Part shown: positions 12,301 to 25,227 of the stretch, piece by piece | Position numbering within the stretch: the first letter of the stretch is position 1 | Layout: each line of letters begins with the position of its first letter | NCBI RefSeq assembly: GCF_954871325.1 | Contig: NC_088777.1 | Span: 37,487,366-37,551,365, forward strand | DNA length: 64,000 nucleotides | Direction of reading: 5' to 3' | Source: Gordionus sp. m RMFG-2023 | Taxonomy: Eukaryota > Nematomorpha > Gordioida > Chordodea > Parachordodidae | The notes under the pieces: model-generated | Database searches by the model: none | Seen by the model: only the letters and a program-made list of their open reading frames with translations | What the model was told of the DNA's origin: nothing | Position numbers and translations under genes: made by a program

Positions 12301-14026
12301 GAAAAAGCCCGATGAATGGAATTCGTCATTTAATAATCATAATCATAATATAAACGATAATAATCTAGCCGGAACTAAACATTTTGAAAATTCTCTGACA
12401 GAGAAAAATGAAAAACAAGCAGAGGATCTTTGGAGAACTAAAAACAAGATAGGAATGGGTAAAATAAATGATAAAACGGCCAAAATAATGTACTACTACA
12501 TGAAGAAATCTTTCCCTGATAATAAAAATTATGTAAATAAATTTGAGGGAACTTTTTATGACGGAAGAAGCAGTTACCCCTCTTGGTTACCACTCAAGTC
12601 GAGTGTTCCAACATTCTCCGTAAAGCCGTTTAAACCAACCAACATTTATAACTTTAATTATCGGTCGATACCTTTAAGATCAAACAAGATCTCCAGTATT
12701 AATAACACGTTTGAAATAAATAATCCCGTCCCATTTACAAAAAACGCCGTTTTAAGCGATTCCAAAAATAAAAATTTTAAAAAGGATGTTTATTTGTCAC
12801 CTAGAAACGGTTTGAATGAATTTAATATACGTTTATCCAACAGTTTATTATACTTGAAAGAGACGAAGAACGAAAACTCAAATGAAGACCAGGATAGAGA
12901 TATAATCAATGACCCTCTTTACAAATTCTATAATCGGATGAAGGATGGCAATAACAACAATAATATTAAAAAAACGCTCAAACATAACGTAAAACACTAT
13001 AATTCTAAATTTGATGATAAATTTTCTATTCGTGATGACAAAAAAATTATTGAGAATCTATACAATAAATCTTCTTATCACCAAAAATCAAAGAAAAGAA
13101 TTTTGCCGGATGATGATTCTAGTTTTCACCAAAAACTCATAAAGGGATCAATATTTAGTGGTGCAAGTAAAGAGGCTGCAAATGATATAAGAAATAAACG
13201 CACGCATCTTGTATATGAAAATGAGAGACAGAGGTTTTATAATTCCTATAATATATTATATCCATATGATAAGAAAAATTTGGAGATTAATTCTCAAAAA
13301 TATAAAACTATCGTGACGAATAATTGGCTAAGATCTATAAAAAATGCTAAACCCGACAATTTTGAATCGAATAACAGATCGGTTTACAAAAATGAAGAGA
13401 CCATGAAAGATAATGATAATAAAGATTGGTTGCCCATCCCATTTTTTCCATTTGTAAAATCTAAGTATCCAAACAGTATTACTCAACCAAATAATAAAGC
13501 TATAAAATTAGGTTTAACCCAAAATTTAAACACTTTTCTATATAACCAAACTAACAAAGGAGACGAATATTTTAAGCTCTACGAGAAAGGAATTCCCAAA
13601 CCCAGTAAATATCAAAATTATAAACACCCATTCGGGATCGACAAATATAAAGAGACAGCTATTCACAAAAACTCACAACACCGACTTTATGTTCCTCTTA
13701 ATGAGACGAATATTGTTAAAACTATACTAAATTCTCAATCAAGTCAGGATATTGAAAGGCCCAAGCAAACGCAAAAGGATACTTTTTATTCTAAAGTTAT
13801 ATTGAACTTAAAATGTCCTGAAGATGAAATAGAGAGGGATACACATTATTGTAAAATTACGGATGAAGTAAATAAAGATTATAAGAAAATAGGTGTATTA
13901 TTGATTAAATCTGAACTTGAAGACTCTTTACCTTGTGTTTTTAAGAAAAGTTACGGAGTCACAAAAGACAGAAAAAGCGTTTGGGTTAGTTCTGGTTGCA
14001 AAGCATGGTTTCAAATTTTATACTAA
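6344..14026 (+). CDS. Two-exon (at least) gene for a protein with two DUF3011-like domains
   Basis: Exon 6344-6543 (acceptor ttcag, donor aag|gtatag) joins in phase 0 to exon 12038-14026 (acceptor ataaaag), across a 5.5 kb intron. The join completes a domain: CYSSG..ICP..PCYLGTTYG..IWVSK plus GCKAEF. This is the four-Cys pattern of DUF3011, which is known mainly from bacteria and ends in a typical 'IWVDxGCRAEF'. The same pattern recurs at the C-terminus (about 13795-14023): KCP..HYCK..PCVFKKSYG..VWVSSGCKAWF. Between them lie about 560 residues of polar Asn/Lys/Ser/Tyr-rich sequence with no recognised fold. The Met at 12056 is not the start: the frame is open back to 12038 and encodes the essential GCKAEF. 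No signal peptide is visible, so 5' exons are missing. An AATAAA lies at 14090-14095. A secreted or surface role is inferred only from the cysteine domains. Confidence 0.7.
9690..9947. mobile_element. GC-rich-arm MITE (hAT-like)
   Basis: The copy starts near 'cagagacctgca' and ends near 'tgcagatgacta', an imperfect inverted pair. Its arms carry repeated GGGCCGGGCC blocks around an AT-rich core. It belongs to the same family as 18100-18482 and 56407-56807 but is more diverged, and no target-site duplication is recognisable. Confidence 0.55.
10025..10385. repeat. Minisatellite of about 4 units of 90-115 bp
   Basis: Four successive units share the core 'aagatgaaccatagaaaag' followed by 'tgacaattgtca' and 'aatggataaaaatat', beginning near 10030, 10145, 10237 and 10340. 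Each contains the near-palindrome TGACAATTGTCA. The open frame at 10022-10204 on the minus strand is only a by-product of this repeat. Confidence 0.6.
10970..11110. repeat. Dispersed repeat fragment related to 38040-38200
   Basis: The text 'gctgcaaaatgtatgcccgccaagatgga' and what follows match 38070-38200 ('ttgcaaaatgtgcccaacaagatgga') over roughly 130 bp with many differences. No complete frame is present. It is probably part of an unidentified transposon. Confidence 0.4.
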
Positions 14027-16943
14027 ATCTTATTATATTATATACTATATATGCATTTAATATAGTTATGATTTAACATAGAGGAAACCAATAAAATAAA
14101 TAGTCAACATTTATGGGTATATTTAATTTTTTAAAATTGTTATTTAATCTAAACAATTATCATCATGGTAGGTGTTAACTTCAGAAGATGATCACATTTT
14201 TTTTTATTAAGTCTAAGAATTAAAATATTTCGCGAGTTAATATTCTTTAATTGTTAAGGTTGTGATCTAATTCGTCTAAGAAAGACGAACGAACGAACGA
14301 AAGAAAGAAAGAAAAAAGAAAGAGAGAGAGAGAAAATCATTTTTCGATCAATAAAGCAAGCAGGGTTGTTTTGCAAATTTGTTGCTAGGTTTCTCTTTTA
14401 TAATTCTTAACTTTTTCTCTTTATAACTCTTTTTTTTTAAATATCGCAATCAAATTAAAAAATTTCATGATCGCAAAAATATAAATTTTTTAATAATAAT
14501 TCCACGAGGTTTTAGATATTATGATTGGCTTAAAAATATGAGCCCATACAATCGATAAAATACATATAAAAGGACGGGATTTTTGTGGATAAGGATGTTT
14601 TTTATTTTCCCATTTTTAGTCGTCTCTGATTTTTGGATAATAATTTCCTAATAACTAATTATGTTAATAATAAAAATTGATTTCCCAGTGTATAGTTGTG
14701 GATTGCGTTTTAAAATAATATAGAAAACCTATAACCTGACTTGTGTCAAATACTGTGTGCCATTTTATTTTATCCCCTCAACCACCACCGTCCACCATGG
14801 TTAAAGCCATATACCCCTTAATTTGAACCCTGAGCTAGCCGACGCGTCAAATCTGATGACGCCCTCATCCTCTCTAGGTCCCTCACTCTCAATAACCCTA
14901 GGACTTCAAACTTAACAAAAACAAATGATTACTCGTTTATAAACAAAATCTATACTTTTTAGTTTTGAATAATAAATATATATACTTTCTAATTTCTACA
15001 TATAAATTAATAATTTTAGAAAAAAATATATATTGACCAAAAACACTTTCCTTGACAATAAGTTTCTGAAATTTGCCCACTTTTAGAAAATATATAAAAT
15101 AGTTTTACTTATAATAATTTTATAGTTTGTTCCTCTAAATATTTCAAATAAATTGCTGTCGCACAAGAGGCCGTGCGGTTCAATTAAAATATTTAAATTT
15201 CAGTTTAAAATTATATTTCTTTTATTTGGGAATTACATAATATTTTCTATACATATCATTGGTTCACAATTATGTGATTTTTAACAAAATTTACTTGCTT
15301 TATATAATATTTACAAATTCACTTTGAATATTAACTAAGTAAAATTATAAACTACGATTTAGAATATATAAAATTTGGATTTGGAAGCTGTTGTTAATTT
15401 TAAGAAAGAAGGTCATTTTATATTTTGAAATTATTAATATTTAAATGTACTATATTATAATTTATTTAAATATTATTAACATTCCCTTTTTGGGCAAAAT
15501 CTTCCTTGCCGGATAGTTTGCTTATCGTTAGTTGATTTGCTCTCATTATTTTATCAATTTTTTTACTCCGGCCCTCCTCCTAAATATAAACCTTAGAATA
15601 AATAATTAATAATATCTTTTATTTGAAAGAATATCCTTGTATCTTTCTAAAACATATCTCATGTTTACTGCAGGTCTGGCTGGATTTTTGACTTTTTCTT
15701 TTATACAAATCAAGTTCACTCTGATTTTTTAAATAACTAAACTTTTTAATTTTTTAATCTTTGTTTTTTACTTATAAATATATAAATTCCCAATTCAGTA
15801 TTTTAAATAATTCTTATAGTTTACATAGATTTCCCCATTAGCTATATTATTCAATGAAATTATTGAGGAGAAATTAAATTCGTGATAAAATCATTTTTCC
15901 GTAACTACGATATTATATATGTTATGCCTTATAAATCCTTATATAATATTATTCAAGAATATCTTATTATTATGTTATCGCTGATATTCTTTGGTAGAAA
16001 TTTAGAGGGAATCATTCCAGGATATCTAAATAATATTTAGGAGATCTTTTAAATTATGAAATCATAATGAATGATTTATCGAAAATAATGTGGGAGATGT
16101 GCAGAAAATTTTTATTGATATAAAATTCGGATTATTACATAGAAATAATAATAGCCGGAGGAAATATGATGAAATACTAAAGTAATATATTCTATTCTTG
16201 ATTCTAATTTGAGAAATATAAAATTCACGCTTTGCAAAATTATAATAAAATATTTTTAAAAAATATACTTTATTCTTTATTCTAAATTGGAGAAATATAA
16301 AATTTACGGTATTACGGGGAAATTGTACCCGTAGGAATTCGTGAGACAAATCAAACATCGTTCTATGGACAAAAAGCTGCATTTCATAATTCTTAGTATA
16401 CAGTTGTTAGAGATAAGGTATTTTTGGCGAAAATTTTATAGACAACCAAGATAAGTGGAATGTAAAAATATATAGTTTGTGTAAGTGAAAAACGTCCTTT
16501 AATATTTATATTTTGTATATTATTAGTCATATATTATCAATCACTCCAAACACTCGAATTTAGTAATGGGTAAGGGGGTGTGTTATGTTTTGGTTTCCAT
16601 TTTTTTTTACATATATTTTATTTGATAAACATTTTAACAGATGCATTAATTTCAAAATAGCTGATTGATTATATTTATTACATTAAAAAAGAAATTAGAT
16701 CACTTTATTATTCGTGGATTTTTTTTATGGTTTAATTTATTATAAAAGAATAAAAAAAATAATATCCTGCAAATTAATTATAGGATAGCGCCATTAGACT
16801 TACTTAAATTTTTTAAATTAAATTTAAAACACCTTTATGAAAATAAGGAATAAAATTTAGTTAAAATAACTAGCATAATTTTTTTAAAATTAATTCTATT
16901 ATATTTAGAATTTACCATAAAAATTTATATTTATAATAATCAA
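14027..16943. other. AT-rich intergenic DNA with simple repeats
   Basis: A microsatellite of GAAC/GAAA/GA units lies at 14286-14336. The block 14520-14935 is a diverged copy of a dispersed repeat seen again at 44030-44660. Two near-identical segments of about 45 bp lie at 16186-16231 and 16263-16309 and create the spurious minus-strand open frame 16062-16382. No gene is recognised. Confidence 0.45.
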
Positions 16944-16951
16944 ATACAATT

Positions 16952-17148
16952 TAGTGTTGTTAATAGGGTCGATTTTTAAAAACGGCCCGATTAAGATTTT
17001 AGCCAAAATAATAATATGAAAACCAGGAGATTTGGTTCATAGATGGCAGAAGGGTTCGGACCGTTATTTGCCAAATCTCGAAACTTACATATTATTATTT
17101 TGGTTAATATTTTAATGGCCGTTTTTAAAAATCGACCCAACAACACTG
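16952..17148. mobile_element. hAT-type MITE, GTGTTGTTAA family
   Basis: The 197 bp element begins TAGTGTTGTTAA and ends AACAACACTG. It is flanked by a perfect 8-bp duplication ATACAATT (16944-16951 and 17149-17156). The terminal arms also pair over 'gggtcgatttttaaaaacgg'. An 8-bp duplication and YAGTG ends are typical of hAT elements. It is the best-preserved member of the family in this window. Confidence 0.8.
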
Positions 17149-17486
17149 ATACAATTTAAAAAATGTATTATTTGTATTTTAAAAATTTATTTAAACTAAT
17201 CATAATGTTATTATATATTATCTATTATATTATAAAAAAAATTAACTTACTAGTATAATTTTAAAATTTCATGAATACACTAATATTAAATACGATTTCA
17301 CCAAAAATGATTTTCACAAAAAATGTTTTAATATTGAAAATAAGAAAAAACAATTATTTAAATATTTAATGTTTTTTATTATTAAAATCCTTTTTATTTG
17401 TATATTTGTGTGTTTATAGTATTTTTAAAATATTACAAAATGTAAATTGTATATAATTAGTATAATAAATTATATGTTGGGAGGGA

Positions 17487-20290
17487 AGAGGTCAAAATAG
17501 GGAGCCGTGGTTAGCGATACAATTAGATCTGCGTGTATCAATAGATACACGCTGACGAAGATAGAAAAGGAGTTCCATTACTCCAAGGTATTAAGGTCAG
17601 CCCATCTGGCCGGATACTATTTTCAGTTGAGAGGTCACAGGGTTCGAGGGTTGCGGGGATTTGATCTGAGCATAGAGCGCGGAGAATGGTGCCGTTAACT
17701 GCACTGTGCCGAGAGTGTCTACCTTAAGAGAATCGACAATGAAGAGGGTGAGTCCGAAACAATCAACGGGGTGGGGACATAAAGTGCATGCAGAGTTGGC
17801 CAGTATTTTACAACCGAAACGGAGACCTATTGCAATGCGTAATTTTTCGTTTGTTAGGAGGAGTCCTAAGTTTGTGCTTGGCAAATCTTCTAACCATTCG
17901 TTAACCGATGTAAAAGTTGTGGAACTTGCAGTTGTTGTGGGAGAGAGATTATCAACAGTTAAGGATTCATCAACTAAAATGGATGATAATAAATGTGAAA
18001 GAATTGATGGTATTTCCTTAGATGCAGCACTTGATATTAGATAATCAACGGGGTGGCGTACTAATGGAATATCCCAGTCATGTTGCTTTCATGATGTGGT
18101 AGTGATCTGCATCGGGCCTACAAGCCCGGCCCGAACCCGAAATTTTTTTAAAATAAATTTACCGACCCGGCCCAGCCCGAATTTATTTAAATATAGAAAT
18201 TAATTTTTATAATCACTCAAAATAAAAGACATATGTTATATGTCGTTTAATTTCAATAAATAAAATCAAATATTTTTATTTTACTAAAAAATTCAATATA
18301 AAATTGATAAATTTAGATATATTTTAAAAAATTTCCAAGGTCCGACCCGACCCGGCCAGAATTTTTTTTAAAAATATTAGACCCGGCCCGGCCCGGCCCG
18401 AACCCAATTATTTAAAATAGAATTAGGCCCGAGTCCGGCCCGGCCCGGAGCCTTAAGCTGGGCCTAACGTTGCAGATCTCTAATGTGGGGATTGGAGCAG
18501 AAAGGGAATTCTCTTTCCAGATTGTTAGGGCGTGGTGAAGGTGGGGGTCGGTGGAGTTATTGTTGAGTGATAGAATAATTAAGTGGCAGATTGATTCTGA
18601 GGCTAAAAAGGCAGCAAGGCTGAGTGGCGCAGGTGATCTTAGGAGAAGATCCCCAAATTTCGAAGGCAAGGAAGCCTGAATCCTAATATTGAGGATGCCT
18701 TCTAAAGAGTCTTTGATTGTTGATTCTATTTGGGTAAGAACTTCCTGGAGTGAATAAAGAAAAAGTTTCTGACAAGGTAGAAAGCTTGATGGGAAGGAAG
18801 GACTTTGAGGATTTATGTAAAAGGTGAAAATTGCGGAGAAATTTTGTTTTAATATATTCGATTGCTTTATTTCCTCCTAATGGGGATCCAAGATGTGTGA
18901 CCCGAATAAATTAATGGGTGTGAAGTTATAAGGAGCGGTAAAGATTTCATCTGGTGAATAAAATTCGCATTTGTTGTTATTAAGAGACAACCCTGTAATA
19001 TTGGTTTGATTATTTATAAGTGGACCAGCAAGGGTTACATCATCTAAATACCAAACATTGAGGGTCAAATTTGTCTTGCGATTTATCATTTCAATGATCG
19101 ACTGGATACCTAAGCAAAAAAGGGTGGGTCCAAGGGGATCACCCTGTTGAATGCCCTGCCTTGATTCAATTATTGTGTTGTTGAATTTAAGGTAGGATGA
19201 TTTGTTATAAGAGGCAAAAAGGTAGTGAGAATATTCTGGAAAAGGGTCACAGAAAATGGGGAGAAAATATTCCCGTTTAAGAGAGTTAAAAGCGTTTTTA
19301 AAATCCACTTTTAGTATGAAGTTTTTTGTGGATTGAAGTTGGATACGTGTGTGGGAGGCCACTTCAAAACCGGAAGGTATGTTGAAGACAAGCTGATGGG
19401 GAATCAATCGCTCGGTGAGCTTTTTTTAATGGGAGTACAAATAATTTTGGATATAATTCGACGGAAAATAGAGCCGACGGCGATTGGGTAGATGCCGACA
19501 TCTTTTTTGTTTAAAGCTATTAAGCGTGCACCGTGAATAAGGGATTGCACTGAAGAAGGTATGTTGTCGTTTAAAATATGATTAAGTAGAGTTGTTATGT
19601 TGTATATGAGTACAGTGTTGGTGGTTGTTGATTTGGTGAGGTCTTGAATGTGTCCAAATTGTCAGGGGATATGGTATCTTCGGACACTGCTAAATTTAGA
19701 GCAGCTTTAATATTACAGTCATTAATTTTACGATTGATAAGTTTAGCCTTTAAATCTGGGATGTTATGATTAAAGGTAGGTATTGAAGAAGAAGAGGCAT
19801 TGCTGTTGGGGATTGGGTTGATTAAGTGACACTTAATTTGTTTTGTTAATTTTACTTTGTCGACGGAGCCTTCAAGTGAGTAAAACAGAAGTCAAAAAAT
19901 TTTTCCCAGTTGTCAACATTTATGATATTATTATTGAGTGATTGAATAGTGGTATTAAGTTTATTGGCTGCAAGTGTTCTGACTCCCCGAGGAATCCTAG
20001 ATATCATTGAGGGTAGTGTATTATATAAAAGTTCATTTATCCAGTCTGGGATTGGAGAATTATTGATAGAGCATTCTAGAGGTTGGGGGGGGTGCATCAA
20101 AAACATGTTAAATATCATTACATAAAGCAGAATAGCTATATAAAGGAAGGTCTATTTGGGCTATTGTTAATGAGACACCTGAAAGAGGACATCTATTTTT
20201 CCGGGGGCCATTAGTCGCTATTTTCTCATTTTTGGTAACAGAAATGTTTTTAGAACAGTTAGAACACGTTATGTAATTAAACATGTTTTA
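17487..20290 (-). mobile_element. Non-LTR retrotransposon, decayed and interrupted
   Basis: Minus-strand reverse-transcriptase blocks can be read at 18877-19407: LKVDFKNAFNSL (catalytic Asp), GIQQGDPLGPTLFCL and VWYLDDVTLAGP (YLDD active site). Upstream (19852-20118) is a region of the PRGVRTLAANKL type; downstream are the AIGLRFGCKI segment (about 17800) and the final LRQRVSIDTRRSN segment (about 17500). The order matches polyproteins of R2-like non-LTR elements, but a recognisable restriction-like endonuclease is missing between the last two segments, so a deletion there is likely. The frame is broken several times. A hAT MITE (18100-18482) is inserted in the coding part. Clade assignment is tentative. 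Confidence 0.7.
18100..18482. mobile_element. GC-rich-arm hAT MITE inside the non-LTR element
   Basis: The 383 bp element runs from TAGTGATCTGCA to TGCAGATCTCTA and is flanked by the direct repeat ATGTGG (18094-18099 and 18483-18488). The arms are rich in GGCCCGGCCC and the core is AT-rich. Removing it and one flanking repeat rejoins the two parts of the minus-strand retrotransposon, so it is the younger insertion. Confidence 0.8.
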
Positions 20291-21340
20291 GTTCTTGTAT
20301 TTAATTATATTAATTTATTGGAAACCAAGTTAGGGTGCGCAGGAGTTAGGCGTGCACCAAGTATATTCACTAGTATATAGATCCTATACAGGATGTATAT
20401 CCGTTTTATTATAGTGGACGGTACCACTATGTAGCCAGCTAGCAAAGTGAAGAAGGGAGAAGTACGAAAGTGGTGATGTATTAGTTCCGTTACAGGCAGA
20501 ATAGTGTTAAGAAATATAATGTCTGTACCTGAATTCTGATATGGTTATTCAGTGAGGCAACAAAAAAAACAATAATAACTCTTATAACTTGGTGAGTATT
20601 GAGAGTTTATGTTAAGTTTGCATGATGAGTCCCTTCTTTGTTTGATGTTCGGTGTGTCGATATCCGTGTCCTGTAGACCTTGTACGCGCTGTGCAAATGA
20701 TATTTGTTAAAATTCATATAGGTAAAATATGATGAAATTTTTATTGACAGTTGCCATAAATTATATAATCCATTTACTAATAAATTTAAATTTTTCTGTT
20801 TGGAATATTTCTATAATTTTCATTTTCCATCTTCAAATCAGTTTTTATTAATATTATTTTTTTTTATTTACTTTTTTTTATTAAAAAATAATAAATATGC
20901 AATCGTCTGGATATTGGTGGAAATTTTTTGATGTGTTAATAATTCAAAGTTTCATTACTAAAAAGTATTAAGAATTGAATATTTTTTTCGTTTAATTCGC
21001 GTAATATAATTTTTTAAATTTTATTTTATTATTTAGGCACTATATTTGAAAATATTAACCTTACTGTGAACAAATTTATTCATTATATCTTTTGGGGTCC
21101 AGGACTTCTATAAGTGACAGTTTTCGTTTAATAAGGTTAGCACAAAGTTTGTAAAATGGTAAAATATATTTATAAAATTTGTCAATAAGTTATTTTAGGT
21201 AAACAATATTTAAAAAATTTTTTTGCCATACACATTCCATCTCTTTTGAAAAAAAGGGAGCCTTGGGCATGTGATCGAAATAAATGCATCCCATATTTTT
21301 AAAAGGAAAAATGTCAAAGGGAGGAATCAAATGCCATTTG
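20291..21340. other. AT-rich DNA, possible 5' untranslated part of the retrotransposon
   Basis: 20291-20700 is less AT-rich than its surroundings and lies just upstream of the minus-strand element, so it may be its 5' untranslated part. The remainder shows no recognisable feature. Confidence 0.3.
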
Positions 21341-21348
21341 GTAAATGG

Positions 21349-22725
21349 TAGGGTTGGGCAGTATCGCGGATATCTTTTTTTAAATTTTGGAAAGTATCTT
21401 ATATCCAGTATCTAAGATACATATTATTTAAAAGTATTTGTATCTTAACCAACTTTGTATTCAAAAAGATGCAGATACTTTAAAAAAAATTTATATTAGT
21501 TATTTTAAATAGTATTAAAATTTAAAATGATATTGTTTTAAAATTTAAATGAAAAATTTAATCAGAATTTAGATATTTTAAGATAATATATGATATACGA
21601 CGTTGGTAGTCATATAGCAATTTGCTAACAATTAGAACTACCGTATTTTATTTGAATCGTTTTATATCCGTCTATTAAAGAAAATAGAATAATATGTTTA
21701 TCTTCGCTTTCAGATGATTCTCCAACTGAAAAATATAACTATAAATTTAAATTAAGTATTTTAAATGGAAAATTTTTTCAAGTACTTCAACATGATCATA
21801 ATAAAATTACTACAGAATCTAAAGAAACAAATCTATAAGTGGTTCTGCGGACTCGTCATCAAATTTTGTTAAGCATCTAAAAGTATAATATATAATTATA
21901 TAATAAATCACATTTATAATAATATTCATTATCATTTCATATTATATATATCTGTTGCCAAATTTAGAAGTATTTTGAAATAATTTTTTATATTATTGAT
22001 TGATAATGAAATTAAAATGATATATTAAAATCATCTATGAAAAGAATAAGAAAACTAATATTGATAAAAAAGAGGTTGTTAATTTGAATACTAGACCAAA
22101 ATATAATCCTAATATTTGGGGCACCATTTTTATATGATAGATTGTACTTAGCAATATTTAATCCACCTTTCATATGTATTTTTTTTAATTTTTACATATA
22201 TGCTTAAAATATAATTTTATTTATAAAATTAATTAAAAGAAATATTTATTAAATATAACACAATATTACCCTCCTCTGCCCCCCGTTGAACGATTATTTA
22301 GCTTTGCTTATATGGTTATAGACTAAACAAATCGTCAAAGATTGAACGATAAATTATTGAAAAATTAATAATATTAAAAAATAATGCTGATGTATTAATA
22401 TTTACTATTATACAATTATTAAAAAAAATATCGCATTATCTTATATAATAAATTTGTTATTTTCTACAATTTATTTTCAAATTTTTTATAAATTTATATT
22501 ATAGATAAGAAAATAAAGCTTTATACATTTTGATTTTGACTATTTAAAGTTTTTAAAAATAGTATCTTGTATCTTAGATACTTTTATTTTAAAAAGATAC
22601 AAGTATCTTGTATCTTATATCTTATTGAAATTTTTCTTAAGTATCTAGTATCTTGTATCTTAAATACAAAATTTTATAAAGTATCTGTATACGAATACAA
22701 TTTTCTGAAAATTTGCCCAACCCTG
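21349..22725 (+). mobile_element. Internally deleted hAT transposon with transposase remnants
   Basis: The ends are TAGGGTTGGGCA and TGCCCAACCCTG, flanked by a perfect 8-bp duplication GTAAATGG (21341-21348 and 22726-22733). Subterminal arms carry many GTATCTTGTATC-like repeats. Two coding remnants flank a deletion. At 21714-21890 is a BED-finger-like stretch (KYNYKFKLSILNGKFFQ, then SGSADSSSNFVKHLK after a stop and frame change, with the usual Cys pair lost). At 22276-22375 is the C-terminal hAT dimerisation region (PPVERLFSFAYMVID, stop, then RQRLNDKLL). Total 1.38 kb. The element is non-autonomous. Confidence 0.8.
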
Positions 22726-22733
22726 GTAAATGG

Positions 22734-24359
22734 GATATCAAGAAATGATGGAAAATTTTTAATACTGAAACTAAAAAAATAGATAGAGACCCTTTTTGGT
22801 ATAATCAGTAAGCAGTCCATACTGATTCAACTATAATGACTGACAAATGGAAGTGGTAAATTAAGTATTGTCAAATCTTAAAATTTTACTTAATATAATA
22901 TTGAGGGTTTATGGAGGGATCTTAAGGAAAGCATCCCCAGAACTGGAAGAAAATCTTCCTCTTTATATATATGTGAATATTCTTGTTTTATTAATATTAA
23001 AAATATGTCAAATTTAAGTAAATTAATTACATTTTTATATGATATAAATATATATAAAACTATTTTTGTTTTTCCTTAAAATAATATATATCTATATTAT
23101 CATTGTTTATATATATTATGTTTATTCAAATAAATGGATTAATATTCTTATTTGATTTAATAACTTCCAATATAGCACATGCCTTTTTAAAAATTTTAAA
23201 TAATATACTCTAATTTTAAAGTAAAATTAAGAATTGTAAAAATAACAACAATCACGTGAGATCCTAAAGAAAATTTGTACCTTGGACAAAGAATATCTCT
23301 CGAGTTACTTATTTTATCTCCATCTTCGACTCTACCAGACAAATCTTCAACCCCCCCCCCCCCCTCTCTCCTTTTTTATATTTTAGTTTGTATAATATTT
23401 AATATATATATTCTTTTTTTTAAAAAAATTTCTTCCTCTAATATAAGTTTTAATATATTCTTTTAAATATGTTTTGTGTGAATATTTTATATTGAAAATA
23501 AAATAAAATTAAAATAAATAAAATAAAATAAAATAAAATAAAATAAAGTATTATTTTTAATTTTTTTGACATTTAGAACCCTATTCTTTCAAAAAGGGTC
23601 CGAGTTTGGGTTCAGCAAAAATGCAAAGGATTCAGGAGGGTCCAGGTTCATATCCCTGTATAAAACACAAATACATCAAATTAATACTGATAATGGCAAT
23701 AATAATTATAAATCCTCAATATTATGATAAATTTAAAATATAAAAAATTAATCCAAATTTATGGGTAAGTTAATATTATCAGCTACTCGATTCGACTATT
23801 TAATGTTCGGGCCAACAAATTCATATTTGCGCATTAAGTTTAGCACTTGGCAAACCAATTCCCGTATTTTGCCCGACCGATATTTTTTATGACAGGGGAG
23901 TGAGTCAAAGTTTAAAGGAACATCTATCAAATGTATAAATTATATATCTAATATAATAATTAATCACTTTGTATTCTTCTTATACCAAATAATTCTAACA
24001 ATACAATAACAATAAAAACCAACTGTCTGTCTATCATTACCATAAAAGATTTACTATTTTTAATAGAACAAATTTTATATAAACCATGTAGCTAAGAAAT
24101 CCAAATATAATCTTTACTATTTTTTATACAATATTATAACTGAAGGAGGTCATACTAACTATGGTTTTTTTATACAATATCAAATCCATAAAAATTTTAC
24201 TATCTCCCAATGATATATTTTTTATTTTAAAATATATAGATATTTATGAGCTTTTAACATATTCAAAATAAAGCTCAAGAAAATTATATAATATATATAA
24301 TGGATAATGTTCCAGGTCCATTTAAAGATAGCCTAAGCAATTAATCTGACTTCTATATA
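22734..24359. other. AT-rich DNA with poly-C tract and pentamer microsatellite
   Basis: A run of about 17 C residues followed by CT repeats lies at 23349-23371, and an AAATA pentamer array at about 23496-23548. Nothing else stands out: no gene, RNA or complete transposon. Confidence 0.45.
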
Positions 24360-24545
24360 TTAGGCGTTGATAAAACACTTAATTTAAGTGTAGTATTCAA
24401 ACATATAACCGTTAAGAGATATAAGACAGGCGAATTTCCAATATTTTTGAGGCCAATATATTTGCATGGAGATTCTGATATGATTACCTATCATATTTGT
24501 TTTTATCATTTGTCTTCTGTACTTAAAAAAAAATATATATATTAA
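24360..24545 (+). pseudogene. MULE-like transposase fragment
   Basis: About 60 codons stay open without a start codon and read LGVDKTLNLSVVFKH, later GEFPIFLRPIYLHGD and MITYHICFYHLSSVL. This matches in layout the first catalytic-Asp region of MULE-type transposases ('GVDxTFNL...hPhhLGPhhhH...TY..Fh..L', written from memory of the family). The flanks show no further transposase or terminal repeats, so it is an isolated relic. Identification by eye only. Confidence 0.4.
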
Positions 24546-25227
24546 AAATATTGTTGGAATGATGGCTAGCTCAGATTAAGAAAATTATTTTATTAAATTT
24601 AAATGAAGAATTATGTGTTACTATATATATACAAAATTTCCTATTATAGAATATAAATTTGAATAAAAATATTAAATTTATTATAATTATTATTTTAATA
24701 TTAATATTTAATTTAATTTTTATTTTATTTTAATTAATTTTAAATAATATTAAAATATTTTTTTTAGCATCTACAACAAATATCATATTCGGTAGTGACA
24801 GGAAAAGACTATAAGGGATATAGTATATCCTGTTTTTCAATTTAATACTCATTTAATATGCACGCATCGTTTAAAAAACAATAAAAGAATATATTTGTGG
24901 GAAAAACAAGGTGCAAATATTGTTGTCTAAAAAAATTATATAGGATATTTTTCTTTTAATGGGATTTCAGTTTCTCGGGATGACCAAATATATAATAAAA
25001 AATAAATGATTAATACAACTATTGTTATAATAAAAATTTAAATATTATTTGTCATATATAAAAAATAAATTTCAAAAAGTAATTTATGAACATGTTTACC
25101 TACCCCTAAAAAATAAAATAACAACTTCTTTATGGGCAAATAAAAACTAAGAATAACGTTTTAAAATCATATATAAACTGAAAACAACGGAATTAATAGA
25201 CAAAGTTAAAAATATCACATTTACAAG

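Noticed and set aside
16062-16382. Minus-strand frame of 106 codons
   Set aside because: Phe/Ile-rich translation of two AT-rich repeats of about 45 bp; no family resemblance.
21714-21838. Host exon with a fine acceptor (cgctttcag) and a protein-like frame
   Set aside because: It lies inside a hAT element with perfect target duplication and continues into a BED-finger-like SSSNFVKHLK, so it is transposase.
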